A stretch of DNA of 64,000 nt, taken from NCBI RefSeq assembly GCF_905147045.1, contig NC_065899.1, positions 4,972,501 to 5,036,500 on the forward strand, given 5' to 3'. Made by a program: the position numbers and the translations under genes. Source of the stretch: Nymphalis io (lineage: Eukaryota; Arthropoda; Insecta; Lepidoptera; Nymphalidae). The notes beneath the pieces were generated by a model. That model saw only the letters and a program-made list of their open reading frames with translations, had not been told where the DNA came from and ran no database searches. This document shows positions 10,190-22,853 of this stretch, piece after piece (the stretch's first letter is position 1; every line of letters starts with the position of its first letter).

Positions 10190-11984
10190 GCTTTTAAATT
10201 GAGTTTTGCGAGTGAAACAAGTTGCGTTTGTTTGTTTCGGTAACATTGAAAACGCTTTCAAACTTACGTGAAACACTATTAGGCTTTTATCCGTAGAGTC
10301 AAGAACTTCTGCCGAAATGCAATGTTTAGTTGCTCGTAGAGTAAACTTGTATGCCTGAATCCTATTCAATATCTATTTGAAGACAATGACATACGAATTC
10401 GTTTTAATTTAACAGGAATATTTGTCAACTAGAAAACTCTCTTACTGATTTTAATTACGTTCAAATTTATTTTAGTAAAATTTAAAACATTGCTTAAAAA
10501 CTTTAAAATTTCTAAAACACGCAATAGAACAATTTGATGTCAACCCAAAAAATGTTTTTAATTTATTCCTTGTTAAAAAAAATCATAATTTTAAATTTAC
10601 TTGTAAGCACGTTGGGTTTTTTAAATGTGTCATGCAAAGTTTAATCTGATAGTAATGATTAATTTGGTTCATATTTTCAAGTATATTTGTGCGTGTACAT
10701 ATTTTTTATTTTAATTTTTTTATTATAATAGCGGGCTTACGACTGTAATGACCTTTTTAATTAAATTGCTATTACGACCTTGTGATTAATTTAGTCATCA
10801 TTTTTAAACAATAGGAACCTTGTAAGTATCTTATAAGTGTAATTTTCTGGTAGTTAAAAATTATATATGAGAAACCAATTTATTGATGTATTATTACAAT
10901 AATATTTATACAAATATTTTGAATGTACCATAAAATTTAATTGCTCGTATTTTATTAACGCTTAGACATTTAAAAATGTTTGCATTACTTTCTATCTTGC
11001 ATTCCTTTGATTTTGATTGATATTTAAATATTATTAGGCATAATATAGTTATAAAAACTCTAAACGATTAACGAGATCTAATTGCAACAGTTGTACCTAC
11101 TCGTAATTATTATCAGTGTAACATAAGTGTAGCAGATGATTTTGATGTGGTAGACTATTACCTAATTCACTAATTATTGCAAAACGTCTATAGGACAGGC
11201 TGTTTGATAAAGAGTTTCGACATTTAAATATTACCAGAACGCATTTACAAATCTTTACACATACATATGGTGTACAAAGTAAATTTATTGTAATAGGTAC
11301 ATACATTGGTTTAAGATTTAAACTTAAAAAATATTTGAATAAAAATATCAAAATTGATTATTAGTGTTACTATTTAGTTTTATTTTACAAACTTTAATTT
11401 ATTAACAAACAGCTGATTGATCCAACTTATTTTGATTTTAAAGAATCCTAAGTGCGATTTTGGCTATCAAAGCTTATGAACGTTACTGCTTCAGTTACAC
11501 AATTGTATTCGTTTTACATGTTAAAATTTTACGTGGTTCATGGGCAGTTCAAATCGCAACAACGTGTTTAGCTCACGAAAGTACGTACGTAATAGACGTA
11601 CGTAGTTTCAAGAGCAATAACAGTCGGCTAAAAGTTGTAAAGCGCTAACATGAACACTCACGATCCAGCAGTAAACAGACGAGCGTAAACATATATATAC
11701 TTTAATTTGCTTATTGCGTACATTATAAATTATATTAAATGCTTACTAAGAATGTTAATGTTTTAAATGTAATATAAAAATCAACACTTTGATTTTGAAC
11801 ACATGTAATTGGCTCCATTATCTGACGCGCTGACGAGTACACTTACGAACTAAAATTTATCTGGACATTGATTTGTAAGCTGTTAGTTGATTACCTACTT
11901 ATATCAAATAATCGTTCGAATATTTTTTTAATTTTTCATAACTTTTTTTGTATTACAATTTGACATCGTAACTATATGTAATAG
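10190..11984. other. AT-rich stretch, possibly intronic
   Basis: If the exon ending at 10183 is real this would be its intron. A 62-codon frame at 11460-11648 is somewhat GC-richer and contains the palindrome ACGTACGT...ACGTACGT, but has no splice or start support. Nothing else is recognised. Confidence 0.4.
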
Positions 11985-12195
11985 ACCCTTATCCCCATAA
12001 TGGGAGTGCCGGAACAATCCATTGAGTAATTGTGAAACGTCAGCGACTGTAATGAAGGCATCATTCAGATGTTTTGGAAGAGCCGTTGTACTCGCCCCAC
12101 CTTAAAAAGCCCTGTCATCACCCGACGTCTTACTGACGGCTCCGGCGGTAATATAATTACTTGTTCCACCATTAAAGTGACAAACGCGTCACGCA
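11985..12195. other. GC-richer unclassified block
   Basis: The block from about GGGAGTGCCGG to GACGGCTCCGGCGG is clearly richer in GC than its flanks. No long frame and no SINE head is seen. It may be an old mobile-element relic or a conserved non-coding element. Confidence 0.3.
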
Positions 12196-12654
12196 AACTT
12201 AGATCGCGATAAGGATATTTTAATAAATAAATGGTTTTTAGTTTAGAAACAAACGGGACTTTATTGACATGAAATTTGAAAATATTGATTTGAAGAAACT
12301 TTGACGAAATAATCTACTATATCGGTATAACTATAAATCCATTTATGGTAATTGTTTAGATTTAAACAACAACAACAACACTAACAAGACTAACCGATTA
12401 TTTCTGTAAATTATAACTACTGTATTTTTGAAGATTATAACTCTATCTACATTAGAAATGGAAGTCAAAGCTATTGCACAGTTTTAATACAATCTTTGTA
12501 TAAACACAAAATAAAAGTTGATTCTTGCATTTTTCATTAAAATCACATTTTGATATTATTGCTAATTAATTTGAGTTCAATATGAAATACACTAAATTCG
12601 AAACAATACACATAATATATCCTTACTATCAGGTTAATATCATAAATAAAAAGG

Positions 12655-12765
12655 AACTCTGTCTGTCTTTTACCTCATCACGATTAAGCCACTAAACCGA
12701 TTTTAATAAAATTTGACAACGACGTAACCTCGAACCTACATACTCATAATGTATAAATTACGGAA
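12655..12765 (+). repeat. Relic of a dispersed 'CTAAACCGATTTTAAT' repeat
   Basis: The block reading AACTCTGTCTGTCTTTTACC ... CACTAAACCGATTTTAATAA is a member of a family also seen at 15.7, 17.1, 20.8 and 61.7 kb. All share the order 'CTTACTTATATTA / GTTTGTCTGT / CCGATT / GAAATTTTGCATACAC'. The family is old and shows no coding sequence or clear ends. Confidence 0.5.
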
Positions 12766-13101
12766 CTTGCAGGAAAAAAAATTGACGTAGACTGAAACTT
12801 GAAATAGCTAGTATATAAATATAATGACATTAAATGTATATATTATTAAATATTTACCAGACAATAGCTGAAACAAAGTGGTAAAACGCAATTTTTCAAC
12901 GATACATTGTCCGTCTGTTGACTGCACGTATCACGTAGAAACATTGAATGGATTTATATTAAGCTAGCTTACACTATAGTGATATTTATTGCATAATATT
13001 TCATCCTGTGACATTGCAAGCCCATTGGCTTCCTCACAAAGCTTTAACATTGATTGTATTTACTTTATAAGTTGATTAAATTATTTATATATATAATAAT
13101 A

Positions 13102-13361
13102 ATATCCTGGGACATTTTTCACACACGGCCATCTGATCCCAAATTAAGCTTGTACAGAACTTGTACTATGGAGACCAGACAACTGATATACTACATATAA
13201 TATTTTTCTTTTCGTAAACACATACTTATATAGATAAATACACCCAGACTCGGGACAAACAGACATGTTCATGCTCACAAATATCTGTCCTGGGTGGGAA
13301 TCGAACCCACAACCTTCGGCGTGAAAGGCAAGTATCTACCAACCACGCCAACCGGATCGTC
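13102..13361 (-). mobile_element. tRNA-derived SINE, CCTGGGA family
   Basis: The minus-strand head has an A box in GTTGGCGTGGTTGGTAGA and a perfect B box in GTTCGATTCCC. The body follows (CTGTTTGTCCCGAGTCTGG, TCAGTTGTCTGG, GGGATCAGATGGCC) and the copy ends at TCCCAGGATATT. Near-identical AT-rich strings around TTTATATATATAATA lie on both sides and are probably the target-site duplication. Length is about 260 bp. Confidence 0.85.
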
Positions 13362-13493
13362 AATTTATATATATATAATAAATATTATGACAACACTTCT
13401 AAAAGTAAGTTTAGCAAATCTCCACGAATACAATTATTCAGAACTGTGGCAGTCATATAATAAAATATAGGATTGATTGAATTAAATGAATGT

Positions 13494-13554
13494 CTTTTTC
13501 GTAAAACCTCTTCAGATTACGCCTTTCGTAATCTGAAGAGGTTTTACGAAAAAG
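13494..13554. repeat. Perfect 28-bp hairpin with 5-base loop
   Basis: The left arm is 13494-13521 and begins CTTTTTCGTAAAACCTCTTC. The right arm 13527-13554 is its exact reverse complement and the loop is CCTTT. No target-site duplication is visible and it matches no other repeat here. It closely resembles in size the hairpin at 59476-59535. Confidence 0.95.
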
Positions 13555-13604
13555 TAAATAAATGACTACGACTGCGACTTAATAGTGACTACCCTAAGCT
13601 ATTT

Positions 13605-13919
13605 CCGTAACCGTACCGTAACAGCTTGTGAATGTCCGACTGCTGGGCTAAAGGCCTCCTCTCTTCTTTTTTGAGGAGAAGGTTTGGAGCTTATTCCACC
13701 ACGCTGCTCCAATGCGGATTGATGGAATACACATGTGGCAGAATTTCAGTGAAATTAGATACATGCAGGTTTCCTCACGATGTTTTCCTTCACCGTAAAG
13801 CACGAGATGAATTATAATCACAAATTAAGCACATGAAAATTCAGTGGTGCTTGCCCGGGTTTGAACCCACGATCATCGGTTAAGATTCACGCGTTCTTAC
13901 CACTGGGCCATCTCGGCTC
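13605..13919 (-). mobile_element. tRNA-derived SINE, TGAGCCGAG family
   Basis: The minus-strand head TGAGCCGAGATGGCCCAGTG contains the A box and GGGTTCAAACCCG contains the B box. The body includes ATCTCGTGCTTTACGGTGAA and GGAGGCCTTTAGCCCAGCAG. The 3' end is a short tail of TTACGG-type repeats. A 61-codon frame on the plus strand (13632-13817) is only this SINE read backwards. Confidence 0.92.
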
Positions 13920-13924
13920 ATTTA

Positions 13925-15535
13925 TTATTATAAAGTTATTATTGTTATTTACAAATTAATTTTCTTATTTAAGCTTTAAACATTTCTTTAGCGAGCAGTA
14001 TTAATATTATTTGATGTTTTTTTACAATGTTTTATCATTGTAAATAAACATCATATAATGTTATTGTGTTTACAGAACTTCATCTTAAATCTAATTTTTC
14101 ACATCTCTACACACCCTAACCACAATTTATTAAGCTTGGGTACACTAATTACACGACACACAATTGAATGGACATTTATTAAGCCTAAATTTTCATGCAT
14201 ATAACTTTCATAGACTATTAAACTTTGCATTATCAATTTCATTCGGTCTGACTGTATATTTAAGTGTCGTATGCAAATTATATTTTACTTTTATACTACA
14301 TTAATTATTTATTATATTATTAAAGTAATAAAAATTGACCTGTTTAATTTTTTGTCTACAGTGATTTTAAAATTAAAAATTTAATATCGCAAAATTAGGT
14401 GTTTTAGTACTTATAGGCATATAAAATCGCACAATAAATAAACGTATTACAATCGCAACATTTTGATTAGTAAATTTTAATGTATTAATTTCTTTAAAAT
14501 AACTTAACGACTTTCGTCTTCATCATTTTCTTCCCCCAAACTTAATTAAAAAACTATCCGAGAGATGATTTAAACAAGAAGCTCTTAAGTAAATGTAAGC
14601 CACAAAGTTACTAAGTGATACAGCGCTGTAGTTGCCGTATTGTATAAAATTGTGTTACTCTCTAAAATTTATTATTTTACGTTAAGCAAAACAAAACAAA
14701 CTGTTCAATGATCCAAAATTAAACAACATATATTTTAGGTACCAACGAAAAACATATTTCAAAAGTATTTATGACTTGATTAACGCTTAAGCTAAATATA
14801 ACTGAAAAATATGTGTCATAAAATATTTATCTGAAGCTTGAGACATGAAATGAATGAAAGCTTTAGAAATAGTCTTATACGAAGAACATTCTCTCCAGAA
14901 TCAAAACTAAATCTGAAACATTACGAACAACTTTACTAACTACTGAAAGACTGAATTCAATGACCCCAATAATTTCGTAATAGAAAAATCACTTTAAAAA
15001 ATCATCTATTTTCCTTAACGAGAACTTAGATTTTTTCTGTCTTTTATAATAAGAACAAAAATAGGCACGACAAAGTCTTTTTCACATTTAAATAAAATAA
15101 AATGAACCTATTTCTACCAATTGTAATTTGGAATAATTTATATGATCGGGGGCATTATCTCTACCTAAATCTATTCTTGTTCCGAATTAAACGACGATCG
15201 ATTGAGGTGTGAAAGTAGGACAGACAAACTAATATTCACACAGCACACACTTACTTAATGTATCAATGATTTTGACAAATTATACAATCATGACATTATT
15301 TGTTTACTTGTTTGTTTCTCAGAATCAAAAAATTAGAAAATAATGAAAATGAATGATAACTCTTAGGAAATTGAAACCGAATGGATTCAATTTATTTTGG
15401 GACGTAAAAAGGCTCTCGATAAGTAATCAAATAAATGTCTATATCCAATTATAGCACAGTAATTTGTTCAAAATAGAGAAGTATTAACAGTAGGTATGCA
15501 ATGTATAGTATAGGTACGAAATCTCTTAAAGCTAA
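13925..15535. other. AT-rich non-coding stretch
   Basis: No gene, tRNA or repeat family is recognised. Long A/T runs and many stops occur in all frames. Confidence 0.45.
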
Positions 15536-15537
15536 GG

Positions 15538-15592
15538 CAATTAAAATCGGGACGGCGCTAGTATTGGTCACTTGGGAGCGATTGTCAGCTAC
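15538..15592 (+). repeat. Dispersed short repeat, copy 1
   Basis: CAATTAAAATCGGGACGGCG and the bases that follow resemble 19125-19176 (CAATTAAAACCCGGACGATG ...) over about 52 bases, including TTGGTCAC/TTAGTTAC and GAGC blocks. Both are followed by T-rich sequence. It is a low-copy relic of unknown origin. Confidence 0.45.
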
Positions 15593-15735
15593 CCAACGCT
15601 TATTACACGTTCTATTTTTTTTTTTCTTTACAACCGTACTTCAATTACATTCGAACAAATTTGACTTCTGAAGGGTTTTATTAGCATATTTGAACATCGA
15701 ACAATCCAACAATCTTTTTTAACATCATTGCCTTC

Positions 15736-15860
15736 AAATCCTTACTTATATTAAAAAGGCAAAGTGAATCAGTTACGTTTTCACGTTTTAACTACTTAAC
15801 CGATCTTTATGAAATTTTGCATACACATTTTTAGCGGTACAGAAAACGACATATTACGAT
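15736..15860 (+). repeat. Relic of the 'CCGAT...GAAATTTTGCATACAC' repeat
   Basis: It contains AAATCCTTACTTATATTA, ACTACTTAACCGATCTTTAT and GAAATTTTGCATACACATTT in the order seen in the other copies of this family. Confidence 0.55.
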
Positions 15861-16031
15861 ATAGTACCCAACACCTTCCTCACAAGAGGACAACGCCTAG
15901 GGGGAGGAATTGGAAAGAAATTATTCTTTTGTAGGTTATTGATCTAGCCTAGATGGTCTATCGGCAAGCTCAATTTCGTGTCAGTGAATAGTTTTTTCTA
16001 TTAAGAAATTGGTAATAACAACTCCTAATTA

Positions 16032-16348
16032 CCGTAACCGTAACCGTAACAGCCTGTGAATGTCCCACTGCTGGGCTAAAGGCCTCCTCTCCTCTTTTTG
16101 AGGAGAAGGTTTGGAGCTTATTCCACCACGCTGCTCCAATGCGGGTTGGTAGAATTCACATGTGGCAGAATTTCAGTGAAATTAGACACATGCAGGTTTC
16201 CTCACGATGTTTTCCTTCACCGTAAAGCACGAGATGAATTATAATCACAAATTAAGCACATGAAAATTCAGTGGTGCTTGCCCGGGTTTGAACCCACGAT
16301 CATCGGTTAAGATTCACGCGTTCTTACCACTGGGCCATATCGGCTTTT
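16032..16348 (-). mobile_element. tRNA-derived SINE, TGAGCCGAG family, with target-site duplication
   Basis: This copy is about 95% similar by eye to the one at 13605. It is flanked by the identical 11-mer ACTCCTAATTA at 16021-16031 and 16349-16359, which fixes the ends. On its own strand the element ends in a (TTACGG)3-like tail. The head has A and B boxes and one substitution in GATATGGCCCAG. Confidence 0.95.
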
Positions 16349-16359
16349 ACTCCTAATTA

Positions 16360-19124
16360 GGTAGTTGACAATATTACACTCACTTAATACGAAACGACAT
16401 TGATGGTATTCGAAATAAGATCCAAACTTAATAAAATCTATCCAAATGGTTACATTATCTTAAATCTAAATATTTAAAGTCTCCTTTACCTTAGACAAAC
16501 AATTAAAGTGCTTTTAGTGATACCTTAAATGCTATTTAAAATATGTAATACGTTTCTTTAACTCCCTTCGCAAAATCGCTACAAATGCAAGAACTTAAGA
16601 CGAATTTCAATAAGCAATTTGAAACTGCGTCACGTGACTTAACAACTGTAAGAGACTGTTATACCGAGGGTGTGAGATGGGTGAATAAATTATACCTTTA
16701 ACCCAATTTCAAAACATAAATTATGTAAAACGGTGCTAAATGTAGCGATGCTTTTAAAATTACACAAATCTATCTTATACAGATTTTTAAGTTTATATTA
16801 CTTTCAGATTAAAAAAAGTATTGTGAAACTAAATCTAGTTATGTTGAGTTTTTATTACAAAATGAAAATATTAAAAATGCTTTTTAAATATCCGTAACTA
16901 CTATATAGCATAATAGTTTGCTTTTATCATGCAAAATTCCACACAATTAAGGTTTTATATATATGACACTCGCATGTTCAAAAGAAAAAGAAAAAAATTA
17001 GCTGCTAGGAACAGAAGACATCAAACATTTTATATTGGATCACAATATAAATTTATTTTTATGCTAAATTATATTACGAGTTTTATACCGAATAAAATTA
17101 TAAACGCGAAATTATGTTTGTTTGTTTAATACGCATTCGCGTCTTAACTACTGAACCGATTGTTATTAAATTTGAATTTTCGAACGAATTTAAATTTCAT
17201 AAAGATTGCATACACGTTATCAGAGGCATAGTATAACCTTCTCTCCCCCCTTTATACGAAGACATAAATTACGTTGAAAATGTTGCTCAAATTTTTTTCT
17301 TTGAAACAGTACACATTTTTGGTAACAGTAGTATACAGTCAAGTCGTGAAAGGGATTTTAAGTCATTTAAATATCCCATAACCTAAAAGTATCAGTAAAG
17401 CGCTCTCAAGGCTTTTGTAATTAAAGTGAGCTATTATTAAAATTATTCAAGCGGATTTATAACCGTATGAAAATATATTAATTGTAATAATCGATGTGAC
17501 GAAGTAGAACAGTTTTAAATAATTAACAATAAACAAACAATGGGAGAGATTCGAGAAATCGTAAACTTTGTTCAGCAAACACAGAGCAGCACAAGCGAGT
17601 AATTGATTTAACATTGTGTACATACAAAACTTTCTTATTATATCCTGAGGAATACTTTCTTATTTTTTTTTTAATAATATATTATGATATGTTATAAAAT
17701 TATTTTAATTTATTAATAACTAGTTCCCGCCTACTAGAAAACGCCTGTTCGTTCATTAAGTCCTCTTCTGTAATCCTGACAATAGATGAGAAAGCGTAAC
17801 AAGCAAAGAAACAAACAAACAAACTCATTTTCGCATTGATAATATTAAGTAGGGATTACAAAAAAGTATACTAGTCAAAGAAAACACACTTAATAACAAT
17901 AGAAAATTTTATAATAATTTTATATATTTTAATTAATTATATATAACATTATAAAATTCTATAATAATTATTTATAATCGTATGCTTGATCCGATATATT
18001 TATCATTAAACACCTTCCACTTAAACGGCCGCATATAACCGCAAATTCTAACGCTTCCCCACCAAACTAATTACACAGACAAAACTGAACTGACATGTGG
18101 TTAACCAAAATTTTCACGTAAATTATGAAGGTTTCATTCTAAAACACTAAATGTATTTGCTTCAGTCAGTATCGAAAGATAAAAATTGTTTGTGATAAAC
18201 TAATTATGTAAATCTTATTTCACATTTTACGTTTATAATCAAATTATTAGTTAAAAAGGTTATATATATATAAGGTGGCCATTAGCATGACATATAATAT
18301 TGTATATTGATAGGTAAGTTAACAACGGGTGGTATATACAGATTATTGTATAACATGCACTAACTTATAACAAATCCGTCTTTTAGGATGAATTTACTTA
18401 CGGCGTTATTTAAAATCGTTTAGCAGGTGCTTATCTAATTATTAAACATTGATTTCTCTCTTTCTGACAGCTATGACTTGACATTCGAAAAAAGAGGATT
18501 CAATTTATATTTAACCAATCACCCTCTTAAACATTTAAACGTTAAGCCATTCGATTTTAATTCAAATCAATATTATTAAAAAATATTCTTAATGTAAGTA
18601 TATTTTAACAATACCGCGTAAAATTAAAAAAAAAACTGTATAATTTTGTTTCAGCTTTAGTCCAAGTTTATGCTTGGTTGCAAAAGTTTGCGTAACTTAA
18701 TTTCATCTACCACACTGGAAAGTGAATTAAGAATGATTTTCCTCATAAGATATTACAAGGTAATTTTTATGATAAGATACAAGGTAATACAATTGTTGCT
18801 TAAATATATCATAAATTGTTTAGGTGGATTCTAACGAATAACAGACATTATTCAACATATTGGTGAGTCGGTTTATCAATAAAAAATATGAAACATTTCA
18901 GTTTGTATTGTAATTAAAGCAATCAGAGCTTGTATCTGTAATATAATCTGAGTATAATGTTACCTAATATATGAACATAACAGCGAACAAAAATGGGTAT
19001 AAAAATATTAACAAAAAATCACACGTAAAGAAGTCATGATAAAAAAGTATGTTGTTTTTTTAAAGGTCGTATATCGTTAGATGCAATACGGAAAACATAG
19101 ATTTCCATTTCGCAAAACTGTAGT
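16360..19124. other. AT-rich stretch with one repeat relic
   Basis: Holds a copy of the CCGAT/GCATACAC repeat at 17101-17235 and nothing else that can be supported. The 66-codon frame at 16929-17129 runs into that repeat and is not credible as a gene. Near 18270-18390 there is weak similarity to the poly(A)-type repeat seen at 55.3 kb. Confidence 0.4.
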
Positions 19125-19176
19125 CAATTAAAACCCGGACGATGCGAATATTAGTTACCTGTCGAGCAACTGACAC
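19125..19176 (+). repeat. Dispersed short repeat, copy 2
   Basis: Partner of the block at 15538-15592 in the same orientation. The shared order of motifs is CAATTAAAA, GGGACG/CGGACG, TA-TTGGT/TTAGT and TCAGCTAC/ACTGACAC. Confidence 0.4.
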
Positions 19177-19714
19177 TTTTTTATTTTGCTTCTTCTGAGT
19201 TCCATTTTCAATTTATTAAAATAAAATTAATATATTCTTATATTCTTATACGAAAGAGCCGAGACGGGCCAATTGATAAAACCCTACATCTTAACTGAAC
19301 AACATTCGTGTTATCCTTACAAATAAAAAAACTGACAAAACTAGCTTAAAGCATAGCATATAATAGTGGAATAGGGTAAAATAATAAGATAAGTCCTTTG
19401 TGTAAATAAGTGACTACAGTAGATATTTAAGAGGTGTTTCTTAATTTAACTTATTTTAATGCAATATCTAAGAGATAATATAAGAGTGTTACGAATGTAA
19501 AACGCAGAGGTCCATCGATAAAAATTGATAAAATATAGTTAAAAATACCGAATTTCAAAATACAACCTTAAAAGTTTATCTTTGTCAGTTCGTCATTCTA
19601 TAGTCGTTGTTATTGTTTTAAGTCTGATATAACCAGTAGTAGAGCCCTTTTGCGTTAAAATCCATCTTTTGTTCGTCGTCGTCTATAGGAAAATATAGCA
19701 AAGAAACTGTCAAG

Positions 19715-19885
19715 AAATAAAAACCTACCACATCAGTATCTTCCAACTCGCGGAGAAAAGGACATGCCAAGCAGTCATTTACAGACATATTACAAATGTC
19801 GTATTGGCAGTGTCATAAGCGGCTTATATTCCTTACAGTAGCAATGTCTTATGCGAATGATGACCACTTTCGAATATAGTACATA
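19715..19885 (+). repeat. Ancient copy of the poly(A)-type repeat
   Basis: It contains CTACCACATCAGTATCTTCC, then TTCCTTACAGTAGCAATGTC and GATGACCACTT. This matches the order of blocks in the intact copies at 51.8 and 55.3 kb when read on their element strand. It is highly diverged. Confidence 0.4.
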
Positions 19886-19889
19886 ATAT

Positions 19890-21900
19890 TCACATATGCT
19901 TGCTTCTAGAAATAAATAATTAATTAAAAACTTAAGTCATTATATTAAGAATTGAAATCAATTGTTTTCATTTTTTGAAATATTCGGTTCGCGGCTTAGC
20001 CTATTCGAACGTTGCTATAAAAATAAATATAAATTTGAACAGGAAATAACCTCTCCTCTCCTCTGCTGATTACATTACAAAAGCAGTGTAACTTCGTAAA
20101 ACAAGTAGCTCATTGTGAGGAAAAAGGAAAACCCGTATTATGTATTCTATTAGCTTTCTAAACGGCGGCGCACTGCTTTGACGTAGACACATTACACTTT
20201 GAAAATTGAATGGATTCTAAAAGTTATTTAATAAAATTATTTTCTTTAAAAGGAAAAATGCTTAAAGCCCAGAACGTCCTGTATTTTAAGATGAAATATA
20301 CATCATCCAAATTCACAAATGAAATGAAATCAGAGCTACAAGGTCACAAAGGACATTATCACTGACCTCAGTAAAATATAAATAATAAATGAGATGCGCA
20401 AAATGTCCATTCGCATTCATTCCTTTTATTGAGAGATCTCGGAAATCAAATCCTTAATTGACATGAAATTTGTCACAGAGATAGATAAAAACGAAGATAA
20501 ATTGTACACGCGTTGTTTGCATTTTTATAGTGTAATAAAAGTGTTTTGAACTGTTTAATATCTACAAATTGTATACATTTGAATTTGAGATTTCATAGTG
20601 TAGAAATTATTTAATTTATGAATTTATATACAAGACAATAACAGTATGTAACAAATGTATATTATACTAATTATTGTTATAAATAACTTAGGGCGATCTC
20701 ACAGGTTTATTTTAACACGAAATCTGTATAGGTGGTAGTAGTAATACACTAATAATACACAATTACACATACAAACTATTACTTCTACATAAAACAAATC
20801 CTTACTTATATTATTAACTTTAAAGTGAGTTTGTTTTTTTATTTGTTAGTTTATAAATAAAATTAATAAATATAATATAAGTTCAAATTTCCTCTACGCT
20901 ATCGTCCATTCTTTCATGTTTTATGAGTTATTTAATCCTAATATTCTTCCTTAATTAAAGTATATTTATTTAATATTGAAGTAAAGTAAGTCAATATAAT
21001 GTAAAATGAGCAAATGCGCATATTTATGAATATTATTATATAGTATTTATATAACTTTGAACTATAGAAATCGCAAAAATGGGAAAACAATTTGTACACT
21101 CAGATATAAGTCTCACATGTCACAAACTAAATAATCAAGTTAAAATAAATAAATTATTAATCCTCATAGTCATATGTAGTAGTTTAAGTGAAATGAACAT
21201 TCCCAGATATTTCATATAATATAGTAGTCACGACTGCCTCTCGCTTGCGTCGCCACAAAATTCAATAAACGTTGAGCAGCTCGCTGCTCAAACTACGTCA
21301 CATGCCGGGTGATCTTCACGGTTGATAATGGCAAGAATATTGAGATTGTCAAATAGTTTAATTCCCCATACTAGTTAAAAATTGCTTATTAGAAACGTCG
21401 GGACTTTAACAATTGTTAATGGTACATTTGTAGACGTGAATAAATTATATATTTTTTAAATATATTAGAAAATATTTAATGAATCACCAATATGACAAGC
21501 CATACGAATTATTCGTGCCAGTGACTGAAACATAACAAAAGCTGCCTCAAAGGAATACGAACTACGTTTCAGTGAATAGTAAATATTTGTACTGAATTCA
21601 TTCGTTGGCTTCGCAAATAATAATATCGATGTTTACTATAATTTCAACATATATTCAGTTGAATTGTAACATTTAATTCAGAAGAATAAAAAAAGTTTAT
21701 ACACGGCCTAAATTTATGTTTAAATATGAGTTTTCTTTTTCTATTATATCGATCACACCATAAAACAAATAAATAACGGTTAAAAAACTAGTGTAAATAG
21801 GAACAACTACGTAAATAAAACTTTTGATAGTTACCTATATAATTATATATATATATATATATATACAATAAAGATTGTTCATGATAATAAAGATTACATC
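19890..21900. other. AT-rich non-coding stretch
   Basis: Contains a start-only relic of the CTTACTTATATTA repeat near 20798-20840. A GC-richer patch lies at about 21230-21350, with the palindrome GAGCAGCTCGCTGCTC. A short (TA)n run lies at about 21845-21866. No gene is seen. Confidence 0.4.
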
Positions 21901-21904
21901 TTTA

Positions 21905-22260
21905 AAATTTAATCTTAATTAGTGTGCCTCCGAATAATGTCAGGCAATTAAAATTTCATTCAAGAAATCTCTATTATTCCTCGAACGGATAATGACTCGA
22001 TAAGTGTTTACGAGCTCCAGATAAGATTATTAATATCCCAACAGCCAATTACCATGGCGCTTAACAATGTGTCAAAGCTAAGAGGATGCTAAGAGGGCCC
22101 GCGATATTAAAATGAGGCCCGTTGATGGCCCTATCCTACTACAACGTCATCAGTTTTAAAGAACTCTTCATTCCCCTTTAAATGGAAATTTTCTCCATCG
22201 AGCATATTTCGCTTCTAGCCATAGAATTCGTGCTGATATTGCGTTCCTCGTTTAATATTG
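21905..22260. promoter_or_regulatory. Candidate conserved regulatory element
   Basis: A 350-bp block of balanced composition between very AT-rich flanks. It matches no repeat family and has no open frame. It carries several homeodomain-type cores (CTTAATTAGTGTG, CAATTAAAATTTC, CCAATTACCATGG) plus GATAAGATTATTAAT and a GGGCCC block. This pattern is what a developmental enhancer in a gene-poor region looks like, but sequence alone cannot prove it. Confidence 0.3.
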
Positions 22261-22734
22261 AAAGCAAAATATGATTTTGATTTCAAAATCAGCGATGAGT
22301 TCTACAAAATTGGTATTCTTATCTTTTAAATAAATAATGAGTAAGTATTTATTGTGTTTTAATTGAAATCTACTATCGTTTTAAAGTCAATTGAAATAAA
22401 GAGCATTGTGATAACTAAGCAATTTGTGCTTGACTAGATACTGAAGCCTTAACAATTCGTTACGTTCAATTTTAAATGGTAAAAAAGAGATGTAGTGAAT
22501 AGCATTGATTCTGAAATTGTTCGAGACCATGGATACAAAATGGACACTAAAAAAATATGAAAAACTCAGTGACTCAACTGATTCGAGAATTCGGGTGGAA
22601 TATTGCTATGAAATTTTAACATTCAACGGTTATATCATAAAAAATAATAATATAATAAATGTACATATTACATTATACTCTGTGGAACGAGCTATCATCG
22701 ACGGTTTTTCCGAACCGATATGGCATACTCATTC

Positions 22735-22825
22735 CTTAAAGGCCTGTAAACCCACCGGGTTTGCTGGTGTCCATGGGTGGTGGTAGTCTCTTTCTAGACT
22801 ACTGCACGTTTGGCCCCAAATGTAT
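22735..22825 (+). repeat. Repeat relic with 'GTTTGCTGGTGTCCATGGG'
   Basis: The block CACCGGGTTTGCTGGTGTCC followed by ATGGGTGGTGGTAGTC is familiar from a common lepidopteran interspersed repeat (a retrotransposon tail, from memory). It forms the 3' part of an otherwise meaningless 93-codon frame at 22505-22786. Confidence 0.4.
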
Positions 22826-22853
22826 TATTATTACATCAAATATATTGTAGATT

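Noticed and set aside
13260..13361. tRNA-like sequence with good A and B boxes
   Set aside because: It continues into a SINE body and lacks a full cloverleaf with a proper 3' end, so it is not a tRNA gene. The same holds for the other SINE heads.
13632..13817. 61-codon plus-strand frame
   Set aside because: It is the TGAGCCGAG SINE read backwards; the same peptide appears from the SINE at 49375-49557 on the other strand.
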